Assembly: GCA_017535665.1 (NCBI GenBank)
Contig: JAFXTS010000029.1
Location: 1-64,000, forward strand
DNA: 64,000 nt
Direction of reading: 5' to 3'
From: Bacteroidales bacterium
GTDB lineage: Bacteria > Bacteroidota > Bacteroidia > Bacteroidales > WCHB1-69
Every line of letters starts with the position of its first letter. The stretch's first letter is position 1. Shown here piece by piece: positions 1-8,118 of the stretch. Under the pieces are notes generated by a model, which saw nothing but the letters and a program-made list of their open reading frames with translations, searched no databases and was not told the DNA's origin. Position numbers and translations under genes: made by a program.

Positions 1-344
1 CTTATCCGGGACCGTCATTGGTGATCTGCTACGCTCCTTGTATCAACCACGGCATCAAGGTCGGCATGGGTCGTTCCCAGCACGAAGAGGCCAAGGCCGT
101 CGAGTGCGGTTACTGGCACCTGTGGCGTTTCAATCCTGCCGAGGAAGAGGCCGGCAAGAACGGCTTCCACTTGGACAGCAAGGAACCCGACTGGAGCAAG
201 TTCCAAGACTTCATCATGGGCGAGGTCCGTTACAACAGCTTGTTGAAGACCTTCCCGGAGGAAGCCAAGGAGTTGTTCGCCAAGACCGAGCAGTTCGCGA
301 AACTGAGATACGAAGGGTATAAGAAGTTGAGCGAAGGGAAATAA
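1..344 (+). CDS. nifJ: Pyruvate:ferredoxin (flavodoxin) oxidoreductase, C-terminal end (partial)
   Basis: Only the last 114 codons are in the window; the frame is open to the left edge (first full codon at 3). The enzyme oxidatively decarboxylates pyruvate to acetyl-CoA in the cytoplasm and passes electrons to ferredoxin. The visible part carries the family's thiamine-diphosphate domain end: YAPCINHGIK, GMGRSQ, AVECGYWHLWRFNP, LDSKEP and GEVRYNSL. The C-terminus is of normal length, so the gene is intact here. Its last 216 bp (129-344) recur in diverged form at 3688-3903, which suggests this 3' end may have arrived with the inserted restriction-modification module. A strong hairpin terminator follows at 370-404. 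Confidence 0.93.
   Translation, partial: YPGPSLVICYAPCINHGIKVGMGRSQHEEAKAVECGYWHLWRFNPAEEEAGKNGFHLDSKEPDWSKFQDFIMGEVRYNSLLKTFPEEAKELFAKTEQFAKLRYEGYKKLSEGK
129..344 (+). repeat. Direct repeat, left copy (nifJ 3' end)
   Basis: These 216 bp align without gaps to 3688-3903. I count 21 mismatches by eye, about 90 percent identity, six of them changing the amino acid. Similarity stops abruptly at codon 129 on the left and at the stop codon on the right; the 3' flanks and terminators of the two copies are unrelated. Confidence 0.9.
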
Positions 345-369
345 ACTCAAACTCATAACATTTATCATC

Positions 370-404
370 AATCAGGGCAGCCCGAAAGGGTCGCCCTGAT
401 TTTC
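370..404 (+). terminator. Rho-independent terminator after nifJ
   Basis: A 13-bp stem with one mismatch (371-383 with 388-400), a GAAA tetraloop and a trailing TTTT form a classic terminator 26 bp after the nifJ stop. It isolates nifJ from the KilA-N gene. Confidence 0.85.
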
Positions 405-431
405 AAAAAATTAAAATATCATTGTATTAGT

Positions 432-1247
432 ATGGCAAATAAGCTTATTGTGCAAGACACTCCCATCACCGTTATTGCAAGCGATGGTAAAGATTTTATT
501 TGCCTCACTGATATGGCCGGGGCCAAAAAAGATGGAATACGCGCTGCGGACATTATCAAAAACTGGCTGAGGAACCGCTATACCATCGAATTTCTTGGCA
601 CTTGGGAAATGATTCACAACCCTGATTTTAAAGTGGTCGAATTTGACCACTTTAGAATGCACGCTGGCCTTCCCAACTTCGTCTTGAGTGCATCTGAATG
701 GATTGAACAGACTAATGCCATTGGAATCTTTGTCAAAAAAGGCCGTTACGGCGGAACCTATGCACACAAAGATATCGCTTTTGAGTTTGGTTCTGCCATT
801 AGTGTCCCATTCAAGCTTTATCTAATTGAGGAATTCCAACGTCTGAAAGAAGATGAACAGAAATTACTTGGATGGTCGGCTAAACGTGAATTATCAAAAA
901 TCAACTATCACATACACACGGATGCCATAAAGTCCAACCTTATCCCAAATGAAATTGACGAATACCATAAATCCCTTATCTACGCTGAGGAAGCAGATGT
1001 GCTTAACGTAGCTCTGTTTGGCATCACAGCGAAAGAGTGGCGTGAGGCCAATCCCCATTTAAAAGGGAACATGCGGGATTATGCCTCAATCAATCAACTC
1101 ATCTGTCTATCCAATATGGAGAATATAAATGCTGTATTCATCAATGATGGAATGACTCAATCGGAACGCTTGCAGCGTCTTAATCAGATTGCGATACAGC
1201 AAATGTCCATCCTTGAGGATGTTGAATCAAAAAAACTATTGAAATAA
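432..1247 (+). CDS. KilA-N domain protein
   Basis: The 271-residue protein has the N-terminal layout of Bacteroidota KilA-N proteins: an opening strand-rich segment with CLTDMA, then IIKNWLRNRYTIEFLGTWE, then WIEQTNAIGIFVKKGRYGGTYAHKDIAFEFGSAIS residues spread over about 98-133. KilA-N is a DNA-binding fold first known from phage. The rest is helical and family-specific. It lies between the nifJ terminator and the restriction-modification genes, on the same strand but 370 bp from the methylase, so co-transcription is not certain. In this context it could be a regulator or mobility accessory of the module; that role is inference. Confidence 0.85.
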   Translation: MANKLIVQDTPITVIASDGKDFICLTDMAGAKKDGIRAADIIKNWLRNRYTIEFLGTWEMIHNPDFKVVEFDHFRMHAGLPNFVLSASEWIEQTNAIGIFVKKGRYGGTYAHKDIAFEFGSAISVPFKLYLIEEFQRLKEDEQKLLGWSAKRELSKINYHIHTDAIKSNLIPNEIDEYHKSLIYAEEADVLNVALFGITAKEWREANPHLKGNMRDYASINQLICLSNMENINAVFINDGMTQSERLQRLNQIAIQQMSILEDVESKKLLK

Positions 1248-1617
1248 CGAAATAATTAGAATATCGAAACAGACTAAAACCAACCATATATAATAATAGT
1301 AGATAGCGTTTGTAGCTATCCTTGAACGTCAAATTTGAAGTATCAACAAAAAAAGAGAAATATAGAAAGAAAAGTAAACTAACATATTATCAATCATAGC
1401 GTTTGCTATTTGTTCCGACCAATCTGAAACGTGGAAAATTTCAAATTGAATTTTGAGGAAGACAAATTGCAGATGCTCGCGTATAGGCGGGCATTTTAGT
1501 CTTTCCTCAAAAGGTATTTCCACGACCTCAGATTGGAGACGAGATTGCTCGCCTCTTTTATTGTTTGGGTCGTGGAATGGAGGAATCGGTGGCATAACGC
1601 ACAAATAGCAAACAATT
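1248..1617 (+). other. Highly foldable intergenic region before the methylase
   Basis: No gene is credible here. A 13-bp perfect inverted repeat (1401-1413 with 1601-1613) encloses the last 213 bp. Nested inside are CCAATCTGA (1419-1427) with 1528-1536, CGTGGAAA (1430-1437) with 1517-1524, a 13-bp stem with one bulge (1451-1463 with 1499-1512) and an 8-bp stem (1473-1480 with 1487-1494). An alternative 10-bp stem (1518-1527 with 1568-1577) competes for the same bases. The 10-mer ATAGCGTTTG occurs at 1303 and 1396. The methylase ATG is 5 nt past the closing stem. This may be a structured leader RNA, a small mobile element or a recombination site. Confidence 0.6.
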
Positions 1618-2700
1618 ATGCCCAAAGAGATTCAAAAAGATTTCATTTATCAAGGCGATTGCCTTGACATCTTGAGAACATTCCCCGACAAATCGGTGGA
1701 TCTGATTTTTGCAGACCCGCCGTATAATATGCAGACAGAGGGGGAACTGCTGCGCACAGACGGAACCGCATTCGATGGGGTTTCTGACAAATGGGATAAA
1801 TTCAGCAGTTTGCAAGATTATGACGAGTTTTCTAAGAAATGGCTTACTGAATGTCGACGTGTTTTGAAGAATGACGGGGCAATTTGGGTAATCGGCTCAT
1901 TTCAAAACATCTTCCGTTTGGGTTACATCATGCAAGATCTTGGTTTTTGGATTTTAAATGATGTGATTTGGTCAAAGCCAAACGCTGTTCCCAATTTCGG
2001 AGGAACCCGCTTTCAGAATTCCCACGAAACGCTCATCTGGTGCGCAAAGAGCAAAGGAGCCAAATACCATTTTAATTACAAAACAATGAAACATCTTAAC
2101 GGAGACAAACAGATGAAAAGCGTATGGGATATTGGCATCTGCATCGGGAGTGAACGGCTGAAAGACAGTGACGGTAAAAAAATCCATTCTACACAAAAAC
2201 CAGAACACTTACTGTACAATATTATTCTTTCATCTACCCAAAAGGAAGATTTGGTATTGGATCCTTTTTTCGGCACCGGGACAACCGGGGCTGTCGCAAA
2301 ACGATTAGGCCGGCATTTTGTTGGCATTGAAAGAGAAGCAGCTTACATAGAAGCAGCAAAAAAACGAATAAATAGTGTCAAATTGGATTTTTCGGATTTG
2401 ATAGACAATGTCTTTGATGTCAAACCTCCCCGTTTTTCAATAAAACAATTGGTTCAGTTTGGATATTTGTCAGTTGGCCAAAAGTTATACAGTAAGGATA
2501 AACGATATTATGCTGAAATCTGCGAGGATGGGAATGTTTTTGACGGAGAAACAAAAGCCTCCATCCATAAAATGTCTGCCAAATACTTGAACCGAAGCAA
2601 CAACAATGGGTGGGACTACTTTTGGTGTGAATATAATGGCGAATTTGTCACCATAGACTCATTGCGCTATCTCGCTAAAGAGAAAGGAGGCGTCCTGTGA
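1618..2700 (+). CDS. Type II DNA adenine-N6 methyltransferase, HinfI-like (GANTC)
   Basis: A 360-residue beta-class methylase. Catalytic motif DPPY is at residues 33-36 and the AdoMet-binding DPFFGTGTTG motif near 214-223, the order of the beta group. Stretches such as MQTEGELLRT, WVIGSFQNI, WILNDVIW and NYKTMKHLN match M.HinfI as I remember it, so GANTC is the expected target. The last 110 residues look like the RAMA domain found at the C-terminus of such enzymes. The stop overlaps the GTG start of the next gene by 4 nt (GTGA), so both are translationally coupled. It protects host DNA from the adjacent nuclease. Confidence 0.92.
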   Translation: MPKEIQKDFIYQGDCLDILRTFPDKSVDLIFADPPYNMQTEGELLRTDGTAFDGVSDKWDKFSSLQDYDEFSKKWLTECRRVLKNDGAIWVIGSFQNIFRLGYIMQDLGFWILNDVIWSKPNAVPNFGGTRFQNSHETLIWCAKSKGAKYHFNYKTMKHLNGDKQMKSVWDIGICIGSERLKDSDGKKIHSTQKPEHLLYNIILSSTQKEDLVLDPFFGTGTTGAVAKRLGRHFVGIEREAAYIEAAKKRINSVKLDFSDLIDNVFDVKPPRFSIKQLVQFGYLSVGQKLYSKDKRYYAEICEDGNVFDGETKASIHKMSAKYLNRSNNNGWDYFWCEYNGEFVTIDSLRYLAKEKGGVL

Positions 2701-3560
2701 TTCTTAACTACGAGTACTTCAAAGCAAGTTTGAACAGCAAATTATTTGAAGACAGCTATAGCGACTTGTTGCGAAAAATTGCCGAAAATCCTGAACGGTA
2801 CATCGGGATTTTCCGTCCAACAAAACCCAAGACCAAACTGATTCAGAACATCACGCAATCGCATGAAATTCGTTTTGGCGATGCTTTGGAATTCATCTTT
2901 GAACGTTACTTTGAAGCAAGTGGATTTCAACTACATACAAAGCGATTCAGAACATTGGATGATACAGAATTGAGCATTGACCAGCTGTTCAGCAACAGGA
3001 ATGTCCTCTATATGATTGAGCAAAAAGTCAGAGATGACCATGACAGCACAAAAAAGGTCGGGCAGTTCGATAATTTCGAGAACAAGTATTTCGCATTGTC
3101 ACAACGGTATCCGAATTACGAGATTCGTCCGTTCATGTGGTTTATTGATGACTCGTTGGAGAAAAACCGAAGATACTATTTGAACAGGATGCAAAGTATG
3201 TCAAGTGATTATGGATGTCAACCTAAATTGTTTTACGGAGAGCAGCTTTTCTCACAAGTTGATGATTTTAACATTGAAATTTGGCGTGAGACGCTGGACT
3301 ATCTGGAACAATGGAAAGCCACTCTCCCAGATATGCCAGAAATCAATTTTGACAATAATGCCGAAGTAGTTTTTGAGGAAGTAAAGGATTTGCCACCTAT
3401 CATCTATCGGAAACTCCTAAACAATTTGGAAGTCAGAAGGCAGATCTTCCCCATTATCTTTCCCAACAATACGGTCTTGGGTATGTTGTGCGATTATTTC
3501 TTCTCAAAAAGTGAACATATATATCATACTTTGGCAGAACTAATCGTTGTTCGAGTTTAG
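2697..3560 (+). CDS. Type II restriction endonuclease, HinfI-like
   Basis: The 287-residue protein starts at GTG, 6 nt after the strong Shine-Dalgarno AAAGGAGG (2683-2690), overlapping the methylase stop. The PD-(D/E)xK-type core is visible as SIDQLF followed by MIEQKVRDDHDSTKK, giving D and E-x-K ligands for Mg2+. The N-terminal RPTKPKT and FGDALEFIFE blocks match HinfI-family nucleases. Together with the upstream methylase it makes a complete type II system, expected to cut unmethylated GANTC. Length is close to the family. The target is inferred from the methylase. Confidence 0.85.
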   Translation: MILNYEYFKASLNSKLFEDSYSDLLRKIAENPERYIGIFRPTKPKTKLIQNITQSHEIRFGDALEFIFERYFEASGFQLHTKRFRTLDDTELSIDQLFSNRNVLYMIEQKVRDDHDSTKKVGQFDNFENKYFALSQRYPNYEIRPFMWFIDDSLEKNRRYYLNRMQSMSSDYGCQPKLFYGEQLFSQVDDFNIEIWRETLDYLEQWKATLPDMPEINFDNNAEVVFEEVKDLPPIIYRKLLNNLEVRRQIFPIIFPNNTVLGMLCDYFFSKSEHIYHTLAELIVVRV

Positions 3561-3622
3561 AATCAATTCTCCGCCGTCATCAAAAACGATTACGAGGATT
3601 TTGCCGACAAAGTTGTGCATTA

Positions 3623-3646
3623 CATACGGTTTTTGTAAACCGTATG
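3623..3646. repeat. Perfect inverted repeat after the endonuclease gene
   Basis: CATACGGTTT (3623-3632) pairs with 3637-3646 across a 4-nt loop. It lies 62 bp after the nuclease stop and 41 bp before the second nifJ tail. It could terminate the operon without a clear T-tract, or mark the module's right end. Confidence 0.6.
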
Positions 3647-3687
3647 CAGTATTAAGGTCATTATTCAGATTGTGGCTTGCACCGAAA

Positions 3688-3903
3688 TTCAACCCTGCTG
3701 AGGAAGAGGCCGGCCAGAACGGCTTCCACCTCGACAGCAAGGAACCCAACTGGGCCGACTTCCAGAAGTTCATCCAGGGCGAGGTCCGCTACAACAGCTT
3801 GTTGAAGACCTTCCCGGAGGAAGCCAAGGAACTCTTTGCCAAGACCGAGCAGTTCGCGAAACTGAGATACGAAGGGTATAAGAAGCTGAGCGAAGGGAAA
3901 TAA
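3688..3903 (+). pseudogene. nifJ': Second copy of the nifJ 3' end (72 codons)
   Basis: This fragment encodes the final 71 residues of pyruvate:ferredoxin oxidoreductase plus stop, about 90 percent identical in DNA to 129-344. The open frame continues left to 3547 but that part has no similarity to nifJ. Reading frame and most changes are silent or conservative, so it was under selection until recently. It has its own terminator at 3924-3957. The simplest reading is that this is the ancestral 3' end displaced by insertion of the module, or the reverse. Confidence 0.88.
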
Positions 3904-3923
3904 TCTTTGATTGGAATTCCTGT

Positions 3924-3957
3924 AAAGGCGCACTGGAAAACGATGCGCCTTTTTTTG
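3924..3957 (+). terminator. Terminator after the nifJ remnant
   Basis: AAAGGCGCA (3924-3932) pairs with TGCGCCTTT (3944-3952) and runs into seven or more T. It is a normal terminator and probably nifJ's original one. Confidence 0.85.
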
Positions 3958-3972
3958 TTTCGGGAAAATTTG

Positions 3973-3980
3973 TAATTTTG
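3973..3980 (+). promoter_or_regulatory. TAnnTTTG promoter element for the HNH gene
   Basis: TAATTTTG fits the Bacteroidota -7 consensus. A TTTG lies at 3954-3957, closer than the usual -33 spacing, so the upstream half is weak. Confidence 0.45.
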
Positions 3981-3999
3981 CGGGGTGATTATTTAGAAT

Positions 4000-4965
4000 A
4001 TGGTTATTATGGAGTTCAAATTGAATGAATATCATAGAGATATATCTGACGAAGAGTTATTAGGGGATATTAGGAGGATTGCTGAAATAGTTGGAACTGG
4101 AAGACTTTCGCGGTCGGAATATAAAAAGCATGGAAAATACGGTACTACAACAATCGAAAGAAGATTTGGTGGATGGAATGCAGCAATCGAAAAAATTGGG
4201 CTTCATACATGTGTGGTAGGAAATCAAAAACATGAAAGTCTAAAAAATGATGAAAGTTTTTTTTGTGATTTACGATATATTGCCACTTTATTAGCAAAAG
4301 ATTCTATTACAACAGGGGAATATGAGCAGTATGGTAGATTTGACAGAAGTGTAATGTTTAAAAAATATGGCAGTTGGAACATTATACTGCAAAAGGCAGG
4401 ACTGAAACCAACTCCATACAGATTAGGAAAAGGAAAAGAAATTTCCGATGAGGAATTATTTCAAGACATTGAACGCGTTTGGATAAAATTGGGAAGACAA
4501 CCCACTATTTCTGATGTAAAAAATGGAGAATTCAAGTTTTCACAAAATACATTTACCCGTCGTTTTGGAGGTTGGCGAGGAGCTTTGGAGGCCTTTATTA
4601 AATATGTGAATTCTGATGATAACGAGGTTTCTCCTCCTTCTAATAATAGTGAACAACAGGCTAAAGTTGAAACAAGAGTTACCCAGCATAAACAATCTAA
4701 CCCTATTGAACGAGAAGAAAAGGTAGTGGATGGCCCTAAAAATCATAAGACCAATAGGGATATTAATCTTCGTTTACGTTTCAAGGTAATGGCACGAGAC
4801 AATTTCAAATGCTGTATGTGTGGAAGATCCCCTGCAACAGACCCCTCCGTCGTGCTCCACATAGACCACATAAAACCCTGGGCAAAAGGAGGAGAAACCA
4901 CAATGGACAACCTGCAAACATTGTGCTCAAAATGCAATCTTGGAAAAAGCGACATCATGTTGTAA
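4000..4965 (+). CDS. HNH endonuclease with three homing-endonuclease-associated repeats
   Basis: The 321-residue protein has three copies of a roughly 48-residue repeat near residues 15-62, 81-128 and 145-193, each ending in an FGGW or YGSW motif (RRFGGWNAAIEKIG, KKYGSWNIILQKAG, RRFGGWRGALEAF), as in the HNH_repeat family. A polar linker follows. The C-terminal HNH nuclease (258-321) has CxxC (CCMCG), HIDHIKPWAKGG and CSKCN, the expected zinc ligands and catalytic histidines. A second ATG at 4009 is equally possible; neither has a ribosome site. It stands alone, AT-rich, beside the nifJ remnant, and is likely a mobile or defence-type nuclease. Confidence 0.85.
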   Translation: MVIMEFKLNEYHRDISDEELLGDIRRIAEIVGTGRLSRSEYKKHGKYGTTTIERRFGGWNAAIEKIGLHTCVVGNQKHESLKNDESFFCDLRYIATLLAKDSITTGEYEQYGRFDRSVMFKKYGSWNIILQKAGLKPTPYRLGKGKEISDEELFQDIERVWIKLGRQPTISDVKNGEFKFSQNTFTRRFGGWRGALEAFIKYVNSDDNEVSPPSNNSEQQAKVETRVTQHKQSNPIEREEKVVDGPKNHKTNRDINLRLRFKVMARDNFKCCMCGRSPATDPSVVLHIDHIKPWAKGGETTMDNLQTLCSKCNLGKSDIML

Positions 4966-5484
4966 CAATGAGGTTCTCACCAACTAAACCATCTGTTAAA
5001 AATCATTGCCTTTATCTATCATGATAGCAATGAGATAGAAAAATGTGTGCTGCATTTGTGTATTATTATCTTTAGCGTGTCACAAAACCCGCCAGCTGCA
5101 TAGGAGACCTTCTCAGCAGCGTTTTATTATTGAAATGGTTGTAACACTACAAACTTTTTTACAATATTTTCTGTTTCATTCACCCATTTGGCGAAAATTT
5201 GATGTGGCAGTTGGCTTTATTCCAAAACATATATTCCAAAATCTCATAATTTATTTCTGCTAAATATTCCAAATCCTCTCTTTTTTCCTCTTTACCTATA
5301 TTATGCACCATGGCAAAAATGTCGGATCAACGAGTACAATGCCAAGCTCACTTGAGCATTGTCGAGTCGAGACGGAATTTGACGTAGTCAAATGTTCCAC
5401 GCCTCCGCAAATTTTTTCTGAAAAATTTATTCCCTTACCTCCTGCGAGATTATTATTTATCCCAGCAAAAAACATCTGTGCCAC

Positions 5485-5520
5485 AAAAAAAGGCCGACAC
5501 CCTCGCGCCAGCCTTTTTTT
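5485..5520. terminator. Bidirectional terminator-like hairpin
   Basis: AAAAAAAGGC (5485-5494) pairs with GCCTTTTTTT (5511-5520) around a 16-nt loop. It would act on both strands, though no obvious transcript ends here. Confidence 0.5.
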
Positions 5521-5711
5521 AAACTTTTAACTTTGAATTTCTTTAACCCTTAAACTGTGAGCACGTATGCCAATAAACTTATCGTACACCTGCGCCGTGA
5601 GTGAGTGATATAAAGGTAATCATAAAAACATTTTTTTACAATAAATGGTACCCTATCAGTGTGTGGACGTTACCAAAGACCATTACTAGTGGTACCCTAT
5701 AACCGCTATCA

Positions 5712-5732
5712 ATAGTACCGCAACGGTACTAT
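5712..5732. repeat. Inverted repeat downstream of the TIR gene
   Basis: ATAGTACCG (5712-5720) pairs with 5724-5732 over a CAA loop, 34 bp beyond the TIR gene's stop. No T-tract follows in the leftward direction, so termination is uncertain. The GTACC core also occurs in the direct repeat at 5646 and 5690. Confidence 0.5.
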
Positions 5733-5765
5733 AGCACATGATCTTTTTGTCACAACAATATTCTA

Positions 5766-8105
5766 CTATTCAAAAACGTAATTCTTATCTTCAAAGAAAT
5801 CCGCGCTGTTCTTGATAGCATCCCTATATATAGTTAGAGCCTTTTGCTTTTGACAGAATTTTTTTAACATTTCAGCTGTATAGTTCAAACAAGGTCCTTT
5901 TTGGGTTCGAAGTATATCCCTTAGTTTGTTAATTGCTTTCAAAGGTTCCCTGTCAATATAGAAGAGATACTCTGCTTCAAAAGTATCAGCAATAATGTCC
6001 TTGTTGGCATCATACGACGATCTCATGCTTTTAATCAGTGTTTGCAAAAGTGCTTTATCGGGATGTTCAGATTTCACATAGCAGCGATAATAAGCATCTA
6101 TATGATAAACATTCGATTTGTCTAACTCGTAGTTCTGCTTGGCTTGTTCTAACGCTCCTTCATAGTCATTCTGTTTCATTTTGGTTATCACCAACTCATG
6201 TGCAGCTTTTGAAGTATGTTTCTGCATATAATTTTTTGAAGCGATCAAAGCTTGCTCATAATTACGCTGAGCAAGAGGATAATTCCCCTGTAATCTTTCA
6301 TAGTAGCCCCAAATAAAGTATTTCGTATAACCAGTGAAGTGTTTCATCTCTTTTTCAATATCTAGTTGATAATCCCGACCCAGTTTACAATAAGAAAGAC
6401 ACAACCAATACCTAATTGACCTTTTGACAGAATCATAGTCATGTCTATTATTATCATACAATATTCTTTTGGCTAACTCGATAACACCTTTAAAATCCTC
6501 TTGTCTATACTGATCCACTATTACTTTCAATGCTACTGATGGTAGTATCGCCTCTGTTTTTACTTTGAACCTTGGATCGCTCAACATCTTTTTACTTCTA
6601 TATAAATCCTCCGCCAAATCAAGTGTTTCTTCATCAGTATTCTCAAGAAGGTCTTTAGTGTATTTATCAAGCCTTTGTTGATAAACTTTATCCAAAGACA
6701 GTCTATTACGGTCTATATAATCAGCCAAAGCTCGATTCAATCTAAGATAGTTCCTATTTGCGCCAAAACACTCGTAAATAGCATAGTGCTCAAATTTCTC
6801 CAAAATATCAATGAGTTCGGGTTCTTGGAATATTGAACTAAGTTGATGATAACCAATATATTCAAACTTTGCCATTAGAATAAGAAGTTGATATTCCTTG
6901 GTTTCTTTCTTGAACTCGTCCAATAGATTATTCATATCGCTGTCGTACATCTTATTGATGTTGGGCAACTCTTTTAATACCGTTGGCATACCATATTGAT
7001 CCAACATATCAATAATCTCGAACACTTGCTCGGGATACCCGGTCATATTTGTTAACAGCTTTTCTGTTGTACTATCATCACATTTAATATCTTTAGCCTC
7101 TGCATATACATTAAACAAAATTTTCATATCACTACGCTCCATTTGCTGAAGCTGTAAATGACATACGTATTTTTCTTCTCGTGCCGTCTTTGCATTAACA
7201 GAACACGTAGAAGCAACAAAAAGACTCACTTTAGGATTAAGGTCTGGCTGATGTATCACATCCAAAAACCAATCCTCGATGTAACCATTCTTATTAACAA
7301 TACAATTATCGTCATCAATTCGGATTAGCTCGTGTGATTCCACAATATCATTGATGAGTTTAATCGCTATTTCCTTATGTTTGGCAGTGTCATTAAGCAG
7401 CGAATCCAATTCACTCTTGGAATATGTATTGATATAGTCGTTTAACTGTTTAACAAGACTATCCAAAGAGTCCGTATCCTTCAATGACACCTCTATCGGA
7501 TAATAGGATGGATGAAGGCCATTGTTCATCTTATTAACCATAAACTGCAAAAGGAACCTTTTCCTACCAATATGTCTTATTCCTGATGCAATAATACATT
7601 TAGTCTTTAGATTCCTATTCTCATATACCAAGCTCATCATTTTGGAAAATTCCTTTTCTCTTCCAACATAAAAGTGTTCCCTTGTTCTTATCTCTGGATG
7701 TTTTTCCCACAACAGCTCTACTATTGTACGTTGAATAACCCTAGCCAATATTTTGGGATTATCATAATAATTTGTCAGATATTGCCGAACCCATGGTTTT
7801 GCATCCTTGGTAACATCAATATTCTCATCCACACTAAAGGCACAAAACACACACTTTCCTTCATCAACAATATCTCGTACATTGGCCAGTTCTGTTTTAC
7901 ACCACGAAGAATTTAGACTTTCTTTAGAGGCAAACAATACAAATATTGACGTAATATCAAGTGCATTATTAATTTCGTCTACTATTTTCCTCCCCGATTC
8001 AAAATCAAATTTGTCCAATAGGGCAAAATCCCAACCAATCTCATTTGCTACCGCCTCAACCAAAGGTTTTTGTGCCGTACTATGTGAAAGAAAAATTTTA
8101 ATCAT
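5766..8105 (-). CDS. TIR domain protein with STAND-like NTPase and TPR regions
   Basis: A 779-residue protein. Residues 1-130 are a TIR domain: KIFLSHS start, and SSWCKTEL at 66-73, in which E72 is at the position of the catalytic glutamate of NAD+-cleaving TIRs. FYVGREKEF (145-153) opens a STAND-type NTPase region, but the P-loop at 173-184 reads ASGIRHIGRKRF and lacks the GK(S/T) of a working Walker A. The C-terminal half is helical with TPR-like repeats (about 480-770). This effector-switch-sensor layout is typical of bacterial abortive-infection proteins. It follows a small helicase-associated-domain gene by 13 bp and probably shares its transcript. The antiphage role is inference. Confidence 0.82.
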   Translation of the reverse strand: MIKIFLSHSTAQKPLVEAVANEIGWDFALLDKFDFESGRKIVDEINNALDITSIFVLFASKESLNSSWCKTELANVRDIVDEGKCVFCAFSVDENIDVTKDAKPWVRQYLTNYYDNPKILARVIQRTIVELLWEKHPEIRTREHFYVGREKEFSKMMSLVYENRNLKTKCIIASGIRHIGRKRFLLQFMVNKMNNGLHPSYYPIEVSLKDTDSLDSLVKQLNDYINTYSKSELDSLLNDTAKHKEIAIKLINDIVESHELIRIDDDNCIVNKNGYIEDWFLDVIHQPDLNPKVSLFVASTCSVNAKTAREEKYVCHLQLQQMERSDMKILFNVYAEAKDIKCDDSTTEKLLTNMTGYPEQVFEIIDMLDQYGMPTVLKELPNINKMYDSDMNNLLDEFKKETKEYQLLILMAKFEYIGYHQLSSIFQEPELIDILEKFEHYAIYECFGANRNYLRLNRALADYIDRNRLSLDKVYQQRLDKYTKDLLENTDEETLDLAEDLYRSKKMLSDPRFKVKTEAILPSVALKVIVDQYRQEDFKGVIELAKRILYDNNRHDYDSVKRSIRYWLCLSYCKLGRDYQLDIEKEMKHFTGYTKYFIWGYYERLQGNYPLAQRNYEQALIASKNYMQKHTSKAAHELVITKMKQNDYEGALEQAKQNYELDKSNVYHIDAYYRCYVKSEHPDKALLQTLIKSMRSSYDANKDIIADTFEAEYLFYIDREPLKAINKLRDILRTQKGPCLNYTAEMLKKFCQKQKALTIYRDAIKNSADFFEDKNYVFE

Positions 8106-8118
8106 ACTATTTGATTAT

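Larger units (their letters stand above)
4966..5765. other. 800-bp intergenic region without a credible gene
   Basis: Short frames exist on both strands but none shows a family, start signal or coding bias. Visible structure: a 12-bp palindrome CTATCATGATAG (5016-5027), a terminator-like hairpin (5485-5520), a direct repeat TGGTACCCTAT at 5646 and 5690, and a 9-bp stem with 3-nt loop (5712-5732). The sequence is AT-rich like its neighbours and may be remnant DNA. Confidence 0.6.

Noticed and set aside
1329..1625. A 98-codon leftward frame across the foldable intergenic region
   Set aside because: It runs through all the stems, has no start signal and no recognisable family. The structure explains the sequence better.
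3547..3687. Left extension of the frame leading into the nifJ remnant
   Set aside because: The first 47 codons show no similarity to nifJ and contain the inverted repeat at 3623; only 3688-3903 is gene-derived.
5045..5530. Short frames on both strands in the 800-bp gap
   Set aside because: Each is 60-75 codons, without start signals, and two overlap the terminator hairpin.
5646..5732. Possible small repeat array (CRISPR-like) with the GTACC core
   Set aside because: Only two 11-bp copies and one hairpin with unequal spacing; no cas genes.
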